A stretch of 64,000 nt of DNA from Gynuella sunshinyii YC6258 (GTDB lineage: Bacteria; Pseudomonadota; Gammaproteobacteria; Pseudomonadales; Natronospirillaceae). A program made the position numbers and the translations under genes. Position 1 is the first letter of the stretch. The number at the start of each line of letters is the position of its first letter. This document shows, piece by piece, positions 18,746 through 27,664 of the stretch. The stretch covers positions 4,564,593 to 4,628,592 of the forward strand of contig NZ_CP007142.1 of assembly GCF_000940805.1 (NCBI RefSeq), given 5' to 3'. The notes beneath the pieces are model-generated. The model was not told the origin of the DNA and did no database searches. It worked only from the letters and a program-made list of their open reading frames with translations.

Positions 18746-19474
18746 ATGAATGCATTACTGATTTCCATTAAGGACAGTCTCCGCGACCTCACTCCTATCG
18801 TTGTCGTGGTTGTTTTTTTTCAGGTGGTGGTCCTGCATCAGCCCTTTCCCGAAGTTCTGGATATTCTTGTCGGTGCGATCATGGTCGTGCTGGGTCTGGC
18901 GCTTTTCATTCAGGGACTGGAACTGGGCCTGTTTCCTATCGGTGAATCTCTCGCTAACGCTTTTGCCTACCGGGGTTCTCTGGTGGCGTTATTGACCTTC
19001 AGTTTTGGCCTTGGCTTTGCTACCACAATTGCCGAACCAGCGCTGATTGCCGTCGCCGATGAAGCAGCGCAGGTAGCCAGTGCCGGCGGCATGATCGCCA
19101 GCGATGAAGCCGCCATGCACAGCTACGCCAATGGCTTACGCTACACCGTTGCGATCAGCGTAGGCGTTGCGCTGATCGTTGGGGTACTGCGCATATTGAA
19201 AGGCTGGCCGATTCATTATCTGATCATCGGCGGTTATCTGCTGGTAGTCATCACCACATTCTTTGCACCCAGAGAGATTATCGGTATCGCTTATGACAGT
19301 GGTGGAGTCACAACCTCCACAGTGACCGTTCCACTGGTGACAGCTCTGGGTATCGGGCTGGCATCTTCAATCAAAGGCCGTAATCCTATGATAGATGGTT
19401 TTGGCCTGATTGCATTCGCCTCGTTGACACCCATGATTTTCGTCATGCTATATGGAACGTTTTTGAGCTTATGA
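18746..19474 (+). CDS. DUF1538 membrane protein, first of pair (UmpA-like)
   Basis: A 242-residue integral membrane protein with about six hydrophobic helices. It carries the DUF1538 signatures [12 protein letters not shown] (near residues 92-103) and [20 protein letters not shown] (near 185-204), then [13 protein letters not shown]. Glycine, serine and threonine in the second motif, inside the membrane, look like an ion path. I recall DUF1538 pairs named UmpAB being reported as a two-component cation/proton antiporter in a Halomonas; that is memory, not shown here. The stop overlaps the next gene by ATGA. Divergent from frdA. Confidence 0.85.
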   Translation: MNALLISIKDSLRDLTPIVVVVVFFQVVVLHQPFPEVLDILVGAIMVVLGLALFIQGLELGLFPIGESLANAFAYRGSLVALLTFSFGLGFATTIAEPALIAVADEAAQVASAGGMIASDEAAMHSYANGLRYTVAISVGVALIVGVLRILKGWPIHYLIIGGYLLVVITTFFAPREIIGIAYDSGGVTTSTVTVPLVTALGIGLASSIKGRNPMIDGFGLIAFASLTPMIFVMLYGTFLSL

Positions 19475-20307
19475 ATCTGCTGAGCGACATGCTGACAACA
19501 CTGATGGGCACTGGACGTGATTTATTACCGATAATAATTCTTATTTTTGTTTTTCAGGTTTTAATTCTCCGAAAGCGTATTGCCAATCTGCCACAGGTGG
19601 TATTTGGATTCGTTCTTGTCTTGCTGGGACTCACTCTGTTTTTGACCGGACTCGAAAAAGCCCTGTTCCCTATCGGCCGTCTGATGGCACGTCAATTAAC
19701 TGACCTCAACTTCGTCAATCCAACGGGCGAGATATTTCACTGGTCACAGTACAGTTGGGTATTTGTCTTTGCATTCGCAATTGGTGCCACCACAACTATC
19801 GCCGAACCCTCACTCATTGCTGTCGCCATTAAAGCGCACGAAGTATCCGGCGGTAGCATCCATGTCTGGGGACTGCGCATTGCCGTTGCTCTGGGAGTGG
19901 CGATTGGTATCAGCCTTGGCAGTTGGCGTATCGTCACGGGTTATCCTATTTACAGGTTCATCATTGTCGGTTATATCATCGTTGTCATTCAGACCGCGTT
20001 CGCCCCCAAAGCCATTATTCCACTCGCATATGATTCCGGTGGTGTCACCACATCCACGGTAACCGTGCCACTGGTTACCGCCTTAGGCCTGGGGCTGGCA
20101 GAAACCATTCCAGGCAGAAATCCATTAATCGATGGCTTTGGATTGATTGCCTTTGCCAGCCTGTTACCCATCATGAGTGTCATGGGGTACGCCCAACTGG
20201 CTCACTGGCGAATACAGCGGCAGATGGCACAGAGAGCCAAAACGGACCATAATCTCAGCACTCAAACGGCTGAATCTTCAAACACGCAAAAGAGGGAAAC
20301 CTCATGA
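19471..20307 (+). CDS. DUF1538 membrane protein, second of pair (UmpB-like)
   Basis: A 278-residue paralogue of the preceding protein with the same two motifs, [12 protein letters not shown] and [20 protein letters not shown], and a similar helix pattern, plus a hydrophilic C-terminal tail (about residues 245-278) rich in Q, K and T. The pair would form a heteromeric membrane complex. ATGA overlaps on both sides (with the first DUF1538 gene and with the PII-like gene) imply stoichiometric, coupled synthesis. Transported ion unknown. Confidence 0.85.
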   Translation: MNLLSDMLTTLMGTGRDLLPIIILIFVFQVLILRKRIANLPQVVFGFVLVLLGLTLFLTGLEKALFPIGRLMARQLTDLNFVNPTGEIFHWSQYSWVFVFAFAIGATTTIAEPSLIAVAIKAHEVSGGSIHVWGLRIAVALGVAIGISLGSWRIVTGYPIYRFIIVGYIIVVIQTAFAPKAIIPLAYDSGGVTTSTVTVPLVTALGLGLAETIPGRNPLIDGFGLIAFASLLPIMSVMGYAQLAHWRIQRQMAQRAKTDHNLSTQTAESSNTQKRETS

Positions 20308-20654
20308 AATTCAAGTTAATCCTCGCATTTGTTGATGATGTGAAAACTGAGGCAGTCATGAAGGCCGCCAGAGAATGTGGTGCAACCGGTGCAACGGTCA
20401 TTACCAGTGCCCGCGGTGAAGGCATTAATGAGAAAAAAACATTCTTCGGTCTGGCCCTGGAGATTCATCGGGATGTGCTTTTGTTTCTGGTGGAAGAGCA
20501 CTGTTGTCGACGCATTCTGGAAAGAATTGCAGAAGTGGCTGAGTTTGACGAAAAACCCGGAACCGGTATCGCCATACAACTGGATGTAGAGGATGCCATC
20601 GGTGTGGCCCATCAGATCAAAAAACTCACTCCATTTGTCGAAGAGGATTTGTGA
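20304..20654 (+). CDS. PII-like signalling protein of the DUF1538 operon
   Basis: A 116-residue protein with the PII (GlnB-like) fold pattern: a first strand KLILAFVDDVKTEAVMKAARECGATGATVITS, where ARGEG begins the T-loop region, and a B/C-loop-like EKPGTGIAIQLDVEDAIG. The T-loop is short and lacks the uridylylated tyrosine of GlnB, so it is a non-canonical member. It probably binds a nucleotide or another small ligand and acts on the membrane pair next to it, as GlnK acts on AmtB. The last is inference from operon structure. Confidence 0.8.
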   Translation: MKFKLILAFVDDVKTEAVMKAARECGATGATVITSARGEGINEKKTFFGLALEIHRDVLLFLVEEHCCRRILERIAEVAEFDEKPGTGIAIQLDVEDAIGVAHQIKKLTPFVEEDL

Positions 20655-21049
20655 TGCAAACCTTTATTACCTGCCGTGATGTTATGAATCAGCGATATGA
20701 AATTGTCGACGGTCTGACGACTGTTGCCGATGCACTCAAAATCATGGTTGAAAAAAACTATCGCAAAGTGATCATCAACCGCCGCGATCACAGTGATGAA
20801 TTTGGAATGGTGGAACTCAGTGATATCGCCCGCAAAGTCATCGGCCAGAATAAATCTCTGGAACGGGTAAATGTGTATGAAATCATGTCCAAACCGGTCA
20901 TTTCAGTACGCCCGGAAATGAACATCAAATACTGCTCCCGACTGTTTGACACTTACAATTTGCGCTCAGCGCCCGTTATAGAAAATGAAGAGCTTATTGG
21001 CGTGGTCAGTTATGATGATATCGTTATGAACTGGATCAAGCTGTTATAA
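20654..21049 (+). CDS. CBS-pair domain protein of the DUF1538 operon
   Basis: A 131-residue protein made of two CBS domains: VMNQRYEIVDGLTTVADALKIM...KVIINRRD and IMSKPVISVRPEMNIKYCSRLF...SAPVIENEELIGVVSYDDIV. Such pairs bind adenine nucleotides and gate transporters or enzymes. I start at the ATG at 20654, where TGATG overlaps the PII-like stop and GAGG lies 8 bases upstream; the adjacent GTG is less likely. Fourth and last gene of the operon, so two separate ligand-binding regulators accompany the membrane pair. Confidence 0.85.
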   Translation: MQTFITCRDVMNQRYEIVDGLTTVADALKIMVEKNYRKVIINRRDHSDEFGMVELSDIARKVIGQNKSLERVNVYEIMSKPVISVRPEMNIKYCSRLFDTYNLRSAPVIENEELIGVVSYDDIVMNWIKLL

Positions 21050-21087
21050 GGGATTGAAGTCATCGATCTGGTGGGAGAACTCAGATG

Positions 21088-21118
21088 CATCAGGGCGAAA
21101 AACAACTCCGCCCTGATG
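21088..21118. terminator. bidirectional terminator hairpin
   Basis: CATCAGGGCG and CGCCCTGATG form a perfect 10-bp stem with an 11-base A-rich loop, midway between the convergent CBS-domain gene and carbonic anhydrase gene. Confidence 0.75.
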
Positions 21119-21127
21119 ATGATCACC

Positions 21128-21865
21128 TTAGCGAATCACTACGCGGGCGTTGGTTTTCTGAATCGGACGATTGTTCGGATGCTCCAGTACACCCGCAAAT
21201 TTGGCCACTTGATCAGCGGACACTTCCTGCACATCTTTCAACACTAACCAAACCACCCCTTCAGAACAAGGTGGCGTAGTCAACGAGCCGTTATAACGAT
21301 AATAAGCCAGCTTTTTGGGTAGCAGTGAAGCACCATCAATGGCATGCATTTCCTCCACCTTATCACCTTTATGTTCCGGCATGTCTTTCCAAACAGCATT
21401 CAGTGCCTGGTTTTCTTTACCCACCTTGAACATAACAGCCATGACTGCGAGATTGCCGTCTTTGTCCGCATGCACAAAATGCGCTTCCAGGTCATAAGGC
21501 TGACCGTTTATGTGATTTTCACTCGGGGTATGAAAATGAAACTGTTTTAATTCATAAGAATGACCATCCACAGTCAGCGTACTGCCGGGCTGATAATTTA
21601 CCTGCACGGTATGGCCATTATTGATAATCTCCTTACCTGCTGCACTGTAATTAACATCAAGCCGTGGCAATTTTCCTTTCACCAGATTGGTGATGTTGAT
21701 AGGAGACTGATTTTTACCTGACTTACACATCACAAAATCTGGACTTAGATTACCCCAATATTCCGGCCCTTCGACACCTTCATAACTCCAATCAGAAGCC
21801 AGAACGCCCATTGATGCAACTCCAAAAGCTATTCCTGCAAACATACCTGCAATCGATTTTTTCAC
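21128..21865 (-). CDS. alpha-class carbonic anhydrase, periplasmic
   Basis: A 245-residue enzyme that interconverts CO2 and bicarbonate. A signal peptide (MKKSIAGMFAGIAFGVASMGVLA, shown here only as its first residues MKKSIAGMFAG, cleavage after about residue 23) directs it to the periplasm. The zinc triad is H110 and H112 in QFHFHTPSEN and H129 in LEAHFVH. NQSPINI, YRYNGSLTTPPCSEGV and the NNRPIQ end are intact, with C47 and the TTPPC cysteine able to form the usual disulfide. Length is typical. Regulation not visible. Confidence 0.95.
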   Translation of the reverse strand: MKKSIAGMFAGIAFGVASMGVLASDWSYEGVEGPEYWGNLSPDFVMCKSGKNQSPINITNLVKGKLPRLDVNYSAAGKEIINNGHTVQVNYQPGSTLTVDGHSYELKQFHFHTPSENHINGQPYDLEAHFVHADKDGNLAVMAVMFKVGKENQALNAVWKDMPEHKGDKVEEMHAIDGASLLPKKLAYYRYNGSLTTPPCSEGVVWLVLKDVQEVSADQVAKFAGVLEHPNNRPIQKTNARVVIR

Positions 21866-22283
21866 TTGCTATCTCCAAGATGATGTTAACGAAACCAATG
21901 CTATTCACCCGTGTATAGAGCAGATCTGGAAAATTCATTTCTGTATAAACGGATGACTGAGCCAATACAGCCCACCACAGCGGTTGTTAAGAGTAAGAGC
22001 TGATTCATTAATAAAACAGACATTGACTGTAAAGTAATTGTGGTCGACAGCTAAATAAAACTCAAACCCGAGGATATCTATGAAACGGCCATGCTTTTTC
22101 TAGCCGGGATTATTATCAAGTTAACAGATAAGCACGTTTTATCGACAACCATATTGAAAGCTCAACGACAGTCAAACCTGTTCGACGGGTAGCGCAGCAC
22201 AGGAGAAAAGCAATCAGATCATTACCCGAACATAAACAACGCTGATCTGGCAGATCATCACGACACAACCCAATAAATATCGA
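21866..22283. other. intergenic, nothing recognised
   Basis: About 420 bp between carbonic anhydrase and the winged-helix gene. It must hold the carbonic anhydrase promoter on its left side. I see no convincing ORF, repeat or strong hairpin. Confidence 0.5.
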
Positions 22284-22565
22284 TCATAAATAAGATTGAA
22301 TGGTATCCAGATGCTTAGATACCCAGTCCGGATTGATAGGTCCCCAATCAACGATCCGATAATAACCAGAATTATTTCTCGGACCATCCTGTACGAACTC
22401 CAGCACAATGCCAAGATCGGAGAAATCGGCCAGCGAATCCTGAATGGTGCGACGGGGCATCTGTGTCAAATGATGCAAGGACAACAGATTGTGATGTTGC
22501 CCGGCAATCATATGCGCCAGATAAAGTTTGCGAAAGAAGGCAGTCTGCTGACGGCGGGAAGTCAT
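22284..22565 (-). CDS. winged helix-turn-helix protein
   Basis: A 93-residue protein whose centre reads like a winged helix: LSLHHLTQMPRRTIQDSLADFSDLGIVLEFVQDG, with MPRRTIQDSLADF as the recognition helix, followed by a wing GYYRIVDWGPIN. It is small for a transcription factor and has no ligand domain, so it may work as a dimer or as an accessory DNA-binding protein. Its start codon overlaps the ribA stop by ATGA, so it is co-translated with GTP cyclohydrolase II. Target unknown. Confidence 0.7.
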   Translation of the reverse strand: MTSRRQQTAFFRKLYLAHMIAGQHHNLLSLHHLTQMPRRTIQDSLADFSDLGIVLEFVQDGPRNNSGYYRIVDWGPINPDWVSKHLDTIQSYL

Positions 22566-23173
22566 TGATCCGGTTTTTCCTCAAGGTTGATATCGTGTTT
22601 ATGTAAGTCAACCTTGGCCTTCAGATAAGAAGCATTATGCTCATTTACATAAACCCCGGTTGGTACACATTCAACCACATCAATATTGCGAGCGATCAAT
22701 TGTCGGGCTTTGTCCGGGTTGTTGCTCAACAGTCGCAACCGGGTAATATTTAAAGCCCGCAACATTTCCACCGCCGGCCCGAAATCACGCAAATCATGAT
22801 CAAAACCCAGCATCTCATTGGCAGCGTAGGTATCGATCCCCTGGTCCTGCAGTCGATAAGCCTCCAGTTTATTGTACAGACCGATCCCCCGCCCTTCCTG
22901 ACGGAGATAGAGTAATACTCCACCCTGTGCAGCCATCAACTCCTGCGCTTCTTTAAGCTGCTGACCACAATCGCAGCGGCGGGAACCAAAAACATCACCG
23001 GTCAGGCACTCAGAATGCAAACGGACCAACGGTGCGTCTTGCTGTTCAGGCTGACCAAAGATAATGGCGATATGTTCTTTCTGGTCGGATAAACCGTTGA
23101 AACTGATAAAGCGGGCCGGAATGGCGATATCCTGTAACGGAATAACAACTTCCGCACGTTGGCTGATGTTCAT
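22562..23173 (-). CDS. ribA: GTP cyclohydrolase II
   Basis: A 203-residue enzyme that opens GTP to the first riboflavin intermediate. The zinc ligands are C56, C67 and C69 in SECLTGDVFGSRRCDCG, and the GTP-binding/catalytic region is LRQEGRGIGLYNKL. Length matches E. coli RibA (196). No FMN riboswitch is visible in the short upstream region. It is followed by a coupled winged-helix gene. Confidence 0.96.
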   Translation of the reverse strand: MNISQRAEVVIPLQDIAIPARFISFNGLSDQKEHIAIIFGQPEQQDAPLVRLHSECLTGDVFGSRRCDCGQQLKEAQELMAAQGGVLLYLRQEGRGIGLYNKLEAYRLQDQGIDTYAANEMLGFDHDLRDFGPAVEMLRALNITRLRLLSNNPDKARQLIARNIDVVECVPTGVYVNEHNASYLKAKVDLHKHDINLEEKPDQ

Positions 23174-23391
23174 TTACTTCCCCGAAAAAAAAAAACAACT
23201 GCTGTTGACAATACTCAAACCCGTCAGAAAGAACTCTTGACCATGAATACTGTGATCTGCAGCCTCTTTATGGTAGCGGACAGATCAAAATAAAAGACGT
23301 CTCCGCAACTTTTTCCCCCAAACATAATATGTCGGATCAGGTCACAGCGGATTCTGGTATGCTGGTAGCAGTATAGCCCAATGACATCCAT

Positions 23392-23964
23392 ATGAATTTT
23401 CTCGCTCACTTGTACCTCGCCGACCCGGATCCGCAGAGCTGGATTGGCAACCTGCTACCAGACCTGTGTAAGCCCTGGCAATGGCAACATCTGTCAGCAG
23501 GATATCAGCGTGGCGCACTGCGTCACCAGCGGGTAGATCGTCTGACAGATCGACACCCCCTGTTCATTACGCTGAAAGAGACGGTCTCAACTGAACGCCG
23601 CCGGTTTGCCGGAATCATACTCGATGTTTGTCTTGATCATTATCTCGCCAGCCACTGGGAAGATCATCATCATCTGTCGCTGGAAGCGTTTGTTCTGACT
23701 CTGGAACCACACTTTCTTAATCCACCCAGACAGCTGCCGGAACCGACCAGAACTATTCTAAAGCGCATGATGCAGCAGCAATGGCTGCAGTCATATAACC
23801 ATGTGGACGGCGTTGCTCAGGCATTTAACGGTCTTTCCCGACGAATGCGCTTCAGCAATTCGTTGATCGGTGCAGAACAGGAACTGATTCGCCAGCGTGA
23901 TCTGTGGCTACCATCGTTTAAGACCATATTGATAGACGTAGAAACCCAACTGGCGGATTTTTAA
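23392..23964 (+). CDS. acpH: acyl-carrier-protein phosphodiesterase
   Basis: A 190-residue protein of the AcpH/YajB family (E. coli 193 aa), which removes the 4'-phosphopantetheine group from holo-ACP. The family start MNFLAHLYLADPDPQSWIGNLLPD is recognisable in its segments MNFLAHLYLA and IGNLLPD. The HD-like metal residues appear in LDVCLDHYLASHWEDH. R and H positions in GALRHQRVDRLTDRHP are typical. Divergent from ribA. Confidence 0.9.
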   Translation: MNFLAHLYLADPDPQSWIGNLLPDLCKPWQWQHLSAGYQRGALRHQRVDRLTDRHPLFITLKETVSTERRRFAGIILDVCLDHYLASHWEDHHHLSLEAFVLTLEPHFLNPPRQLPEPTRTILKRMMQQQWLQSYNHVDGVAQAFNGLSRRMRFSNSLIGAEQELIRQRDLWLPSFKTILIDVETQLADF

Positions 23965-24028
23965 AGCAGCGTGCTTCCAACCCAAACAAAATCCCCACCA
24001 ACACAGCATAACTTTTTTAATGGGCACT

Positions 24029-24898
24029 TCACTGGAGCGCTCCCTTTAATGCCCGAAAATGGCTTGGCGCCACACCAACGGATTTCTTAAACCGAGTGGA
24101 AAAATTAAAGGCATCGGCGTAGCCGATCCGACTGGCAATTTCCTGGATACTCCATTCAGTCTGCAATAACAGTTGCTTGGCTTTTTCCATCCGCAACCAG
24201 GTCAACTGCTGCATCGGTCCTCTGCCAAAAGCCTGCTGACATAAGCGGTGCAAGTGCGGTACGGAGCAGTAGATTTTTTTCGCCAGAGCGTTGACCGTCC
24301 ACGGATAATGCAGCTGTTCATCCAGATGGGTATAAAACAGTTCCAATTGGCGTATTCGCCTGTTCTCACGATTTTCCAACAATGCCGTATTCAAATAACT
24401 GATGATCTGATTCAGAACGTTCTGTCGTGCCACCGCAGCGCCTTCAATCTCATGATGAAGAATACTGAACAGATGATAGATGGGCACTGACTGAAAACAT
24501 GGCCTGACTTCCTGTTCAGCATTATCGAACAGCGACCATTCCGGCATCGGGTTGAGCAGCATCCAACCCATATCCCAGGAGTCAGAGGAAATCTCAAAGC
24601 GATAAGGTTGTCGGGCACGCAATACTGTCAGCGTATTCGGGCCGATGGTCTGGCGGTCATCGACAGTCGTCAAAATACCTTCACCCCGCACGGTAAACAG
24701 CAGCGTATGAATGTCCGGATCCTTCCGACTGACCACATACGGTGGTTTCAAACGTGAAATACCGGCGATCTTGATTTCCTGGCTCTTCAGTTCCGGAATA
24801 TCCTGCTGAGTCAAAAACGATTCCCGACACTCCGGCCCAAGCGTTAAGATTTCTTCAAAATCCACGATGCACACTCCTGTGACCGTCTGCTTCAGCAT
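24029..24898 (-). CDS. AraC-family transcriptional regulator
   Basis: A 289-residue regulator with an N-terminal cupin-like effector domain and a C-terminal double helix-turn-helix (about residues 190-285): NALAKKIYCSVPHLHRLCQQAFG, then AKQLLLQTEWSIQEIASRIGYADAFNFSTRFKKSVGVAP in its standard form (IGYADAFNFSTRFKK is the clear signature). It is divergent from the MATE exporter with 249 bp between starts, so control of that exporter is likely. The effector is unknown. Confidence 0.9.
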   Translation of the reverse strand: MLKQTVTGVCIVDFEEILTLGPECRESFLTQQDIPELKSQEIKIAGISRLKPPYVVSRKDPDIHTLLFTVRGEGILTTVDDRQTIGPNTLTVLRARQPYRFEISSDSWDMGWMLLNPMPEWSLFDNAEQEVRPCFQSVPIYHLFSILHHEIEGAAVARQNVLNQIISYLNTALLENRENRRIRQLELFYTHLDEQLHYPWTVNALAKKIYCSVPHLHRLCQQAFGRGPMQQLTWLRMEKAKQLLLQTEWSIQEIASRIGYADAFNFSTRFKKSVGVAPSHFRALKGALQ

Positions 24899-25147
24899 GT
24901 GTTCAGAAAACCACGGTCATTTTATTGTAATGATAGTTTTGCAAAGGTTGTTGATATTTTAAAACATATTCTTATAGAAAAATCCCGGTAATATACGCAG
25001 CATAATAGCTCTTTCAGAAAGCTACTTCTGGCTTCCAGAGCATATTAACCCTTCATCATAATAAAAACTCATTTTCATATAGTGGATATTTGTGACCATG
25101 TTCCGATAAAAGGTCACGGATTATATTTTTCAGTGTGAGGAATACAC

Positions 25148-26554
25148 ATGTTTATTGTTGCACAGTGGCGAGCCTATAAAGGTTTCTTTAGCCAGTTGGT
25201 ACAACTTGCGCTGCCAGTGGCCATTCAGACCATGTTGGTATCGCTGTTGGGTATGATTGATATTTTCATGGTCGGCACGATCGGCAACGAAGCCGTTGCG
25301 GCCGTCGGCCTGGGTGGCAAAATTCATTTTGTGACGGTTGTCATCATGGCCAGTATGGCCACTGGTTCGAGCGTGCTGATTGCTCAGTACTGGGGTACCA
25401 AAAATGTTCAGCGGGCCAAGTCCGTCGTTGCCCTGGCGCTGATGACCGGTATCGTATTGTTGACCGTTTTGACAGCACTGTTGCTGGTCTTCGCCAATGA
25501 TATCTTCCGCTTCTCCAATGATGACCCGGTCGTTGCCCGTCTGGGGGTCGATTATATTCTCTGGAGTGCACCGCTGCTGCTACTGACCCATGCCATCATT
25601 ATTTATGAGGGTGCCTTAAGATCACTGAATCAGACCGTACTGCCTTTGATTATGGCAGCCATCGCCATCGGCATTAACGTGTTACTGAACTATGCTCTGA
25701 TCGACGGTCACTTCGGGCTACCCGCCATGGGGGTTTCCGGTGCTGCATTGGCGACAGATATCGCCCGTACCGTACAGGTCATACTGATTCTTGGTTATTT
25801 GAAATTCAGCAAACACCCGCTGCATCTGCAATTGGCGGATTATGTAAAGTCTTTCGATCCATTGTTGATCAGGAAGTACTGGCGCCTGACCTGGCCATTG
25901 ATCGTGAATTTCAGTCTATGGGCTATCGGCTCATTTGGATATCACTGGATTGCAGGCCGCATGGGTACGACACCTCTGGCAGTTATCAGTCTGATTTCTC
26001 CAATCGAAGGCCTGTACCATTCCATTTTCATGGGCATGAGCGCCGCTTGCTCCATCATGATCGGACAAAGTCTTGGACGCAGTGATTTTGACACAGCCAC
26101 CAAGCTGGCGAAGTTTTTTGTGGTAGTCAACCCGATCCTGTCCTTCATGCTGGGCGTGGTTCTGATACTGGCCAGAGGTGGCATCTTCGCTGGTTTTGGC
26201 CATCTGGATGAAGCGACCCTGGCGCTGGCTGATCACGTATTCATCATCATGGGACTGCTGTTCTGGGTGAAAGTTATGAACATGACTCTGATCAACGGTA
26301 TTCTGCGTGCTGGTGGAGATAACCGTTTCTGTCTGTTCAACGACATGCTGAGCATGTGGGTACTGGGTCTGCCGATTACGGCAATAGCGGCCCTGGTATT
26401 CGGAGCACGCTACGAAATCGTTTATGCGCTCATCATGGTTGAAGAGGTGAACAAGGCCATCTTCAGTTTCTGGCGCTATCGTCAGGGCCACTGGAAACGT
26501 AACCTGACCCTGGAAAATGAAGGTTCTGTGGCAGAAGTGCCTGCCATTGCCTGA
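25148..26554 (+). CDS. MATE-family multidrug/cation exporter
   Basis: A 468-residue inner-membrane protein with 12 hydrophobic helices in two similar halves, as in MATE (NorM/DinF) exporters that use Na+ or H+ gradients. Typical motifs include LALPVAIQTMLVSLLGMIDIFMVGTIG at the N-terminus (seen as PVAIQTMLVSLLGMIDIFMV) and the mirrored segment in the second half starting PLIVNFSLWAIGSFGYHW. SD GTGAGGAATACAC lies before the ATG. Substrate unknown. The divergent AraC gene is its probable regulator. Confidence 0.92.
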   Translation: MFIVAQWRAYKGFFSQLVQLALPVAIQTMLVSLLGMIDIFMVGTIGNEAVAAVGLGGKIHFVTVVIMASMATGSSVLIAQYWGTKNVQRAKSVVALALMTGIVLLTVLTALLLVFANDIFRFSNDDPVVARLGVDYILWSAPLLLLTHAIIIYEGALRSLNQTVLPLIMAAIAIGINVLLNYALIDGHFGLPAMGVSGAALATDIARTVQVILILGYLKFSKHPLHLQLADYVKSFDPLLIRKYWRLTWPLIVNFSLWAIGSFGYHWIAGRMGTTPLAVISLISPIEGLYHSIFMGMSAACSIMIGQSLGRSDFDTATKLAKFFVVVNPILSFMLGVVLILARGGIFAGFGHLDEATLALADHVFIIMGLLFWVKVMNMTLINGILRAGGDNRFCLFNDMLSMWVLGLPITAIAALVFGARYEIVYALIMVEEVNKAIFSFWRYRQGHWKRNLTLENEGSVAEVPAIA

Positions 26555-26565
26555 TGTCATGCCTG

Positions 26566-26589
26566 CGAGCCGGTAACAACACCGGCTCG
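26566..26589 (+). terminator. terminator after MATE gene
   Basis: CGAGCCGGT and ACCGGCTCG pair perfectly (9 bp) around AACAAC, 12 bp after the stop, followed by TAATTCTCT. Confidence 0.75.
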
Positions 26590-26733
26590 TAATTCTCTAC
26601 TCTCCCGCCTGTTCGACCAACACGACGTTTCAAGAACCATTTCACGACTGCAGTTATTCAACCACCTGTAACCATAAAAAGTAGTCTAAGCTGCTACTTC
26701 CAGAACCCTAATCATGTTCAGTGAAGGTGCCCT

Positions 26734-27294
26734 ATGACAGACCTGTCTCCCATTCGCCGGATTGTTACCGGCCACAATGAACGCGGAAAAGCGATTATCA
26801 GCAGTGACGGTATCACCCCCACTGTTTTTCAACTTCCAACCATACCCGGCATTGTGTTTCACGAAGTCTGGAATACCCAGCAAACCCCCGCCATTATTGA
26901 CAACGGCAGTGACCCGACCAGCAAACCGGTCACATTGCAGCCGGCACCGGGTGGCACCACCATCCGGGTGGTGGATATTCCTCCTGACAGCGTACAAAAC
27001 AGCATCTCCGAGGAAGCCCTGACAGATGCCTTTGCGGATCTGGGTGCCAGCCATGCCGCTGACACCCAAACGAATAAGCGCCACAAAATCATGCATCGCA
27101 CCGAAACCATCGACTACGGCATTTTGTTATCAGGAGAACTATGGTTGGTGGTGGATGAAGGAGAGGTACGGTTGAAGCCCGGTGATATTGTCGTGCAGCG
27201 AGGAACCAATCATGCCTGGAGCAACCGTAGCGAAGAAACCGCCCGCATAGCATTTATTCTGATCGACGGCGAATTTGCAGACGAAATCCGCTAA
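26734..27294 (+). CDS. cupin domain protein
   Basis: A 186-residue protein of the cupin group found in catabolic and polyketide clusters. An N-terminal part (RRIVTGHNERGKAIISSDG, then VFHEVWNT) leads into the double-stranded beta helix: HRTETIDYGILLSGELWLVVDEGEV and LKPGDIVVQRGTNHAWSNRSEE. The motif-1 histidine pair is replaced by HRTETIDYG, which retains H and E only; H in NHAW is present. Metal binding is plausible. Substrate unknown. Monocistronic, followed by a hairpin. Confidence 0.8.
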   Translation: MTDLSPIRRIVTGHNERGKAIISSDGITPTVFQLPTIPGIVFHEVWNTQQTPAIIDNGSDPTSKPVTLQPAPGGTTIRVVDIPPDSVQNSISEEALTDAFADLGASHAADTQTNKRHKIMHRTETIDYGILLSGELWLVVDEGEVRLKPGDIVVQRGTNHAWSNRSEETARIAFILIDGEFADEIR

Positions 27295-27302
27295 CCACTC
27301 AG

Positions 27303-27325
27303 GCACCGGTTCAATACGCCGGTGC
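27303..27325 (+). terminator. terminator-like hairpin after cupin gene
   Basis: GCACCGG and CCGGTGC form a 7-bp stem with a 9-base loop, 8 bp after the stop codon. A TTGC sequence follows; no long T-run. Confidence 0.55.
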
Positions 27326-27454
27326 TTGCACTGACTCACAGCCAGACTTAAAGAAACAATAAAGCCACTCCCCCAGACTCTGTTCAAACTTCAGTAAATA
27401 CAGTAACGTCTGACCCGTCGGTTCCTGGCCAAGCAGTTAACTCCCGGGATCTAA

Positions 27455-27596
27455 GGGGTCTCTGAAAAACAGGAATAGTTTTAATGCAGGCGAGGAAGCA
27501 CCACTCGCAACACCGCAGTTTACTGAAGTAAATGAGGATGTGAGACTGGGGCTGACAACGTCCTGTGCAAAAATAGTCCATTTTTCAGAGGTTCCC
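27455..27596. mobile_element. 142-bp palindromic MITE-like element
   Basis: The ends match as inverted repeats: GGGG-T-CTCTGAAAAA at the left (27455-27469) against GGGAAC-CTCTGAAAAA read inward from the right (27596-27581), with a 10-bp identical core and further similarity inward (AGGAATAGTTTT against TGGACTATTTTT). A perfect palindrome TTTACTGAAGTAAA sits almost exactly at the centre (27521-27534), and the two halves are about 60% complementary, so the whole element can fold into one long hairpin. There is no gene inside. This is the form of a non-autonomous mobile element; I did not identify its transposase family. Confidence 0.6.
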
Positions 27597-27664
27597 TAAA
27601 CCAAGTTGCTATGAAGATATAATGGCCGACCACTTCTACTGTTGTTTATTGTCCAAGGAAAACA

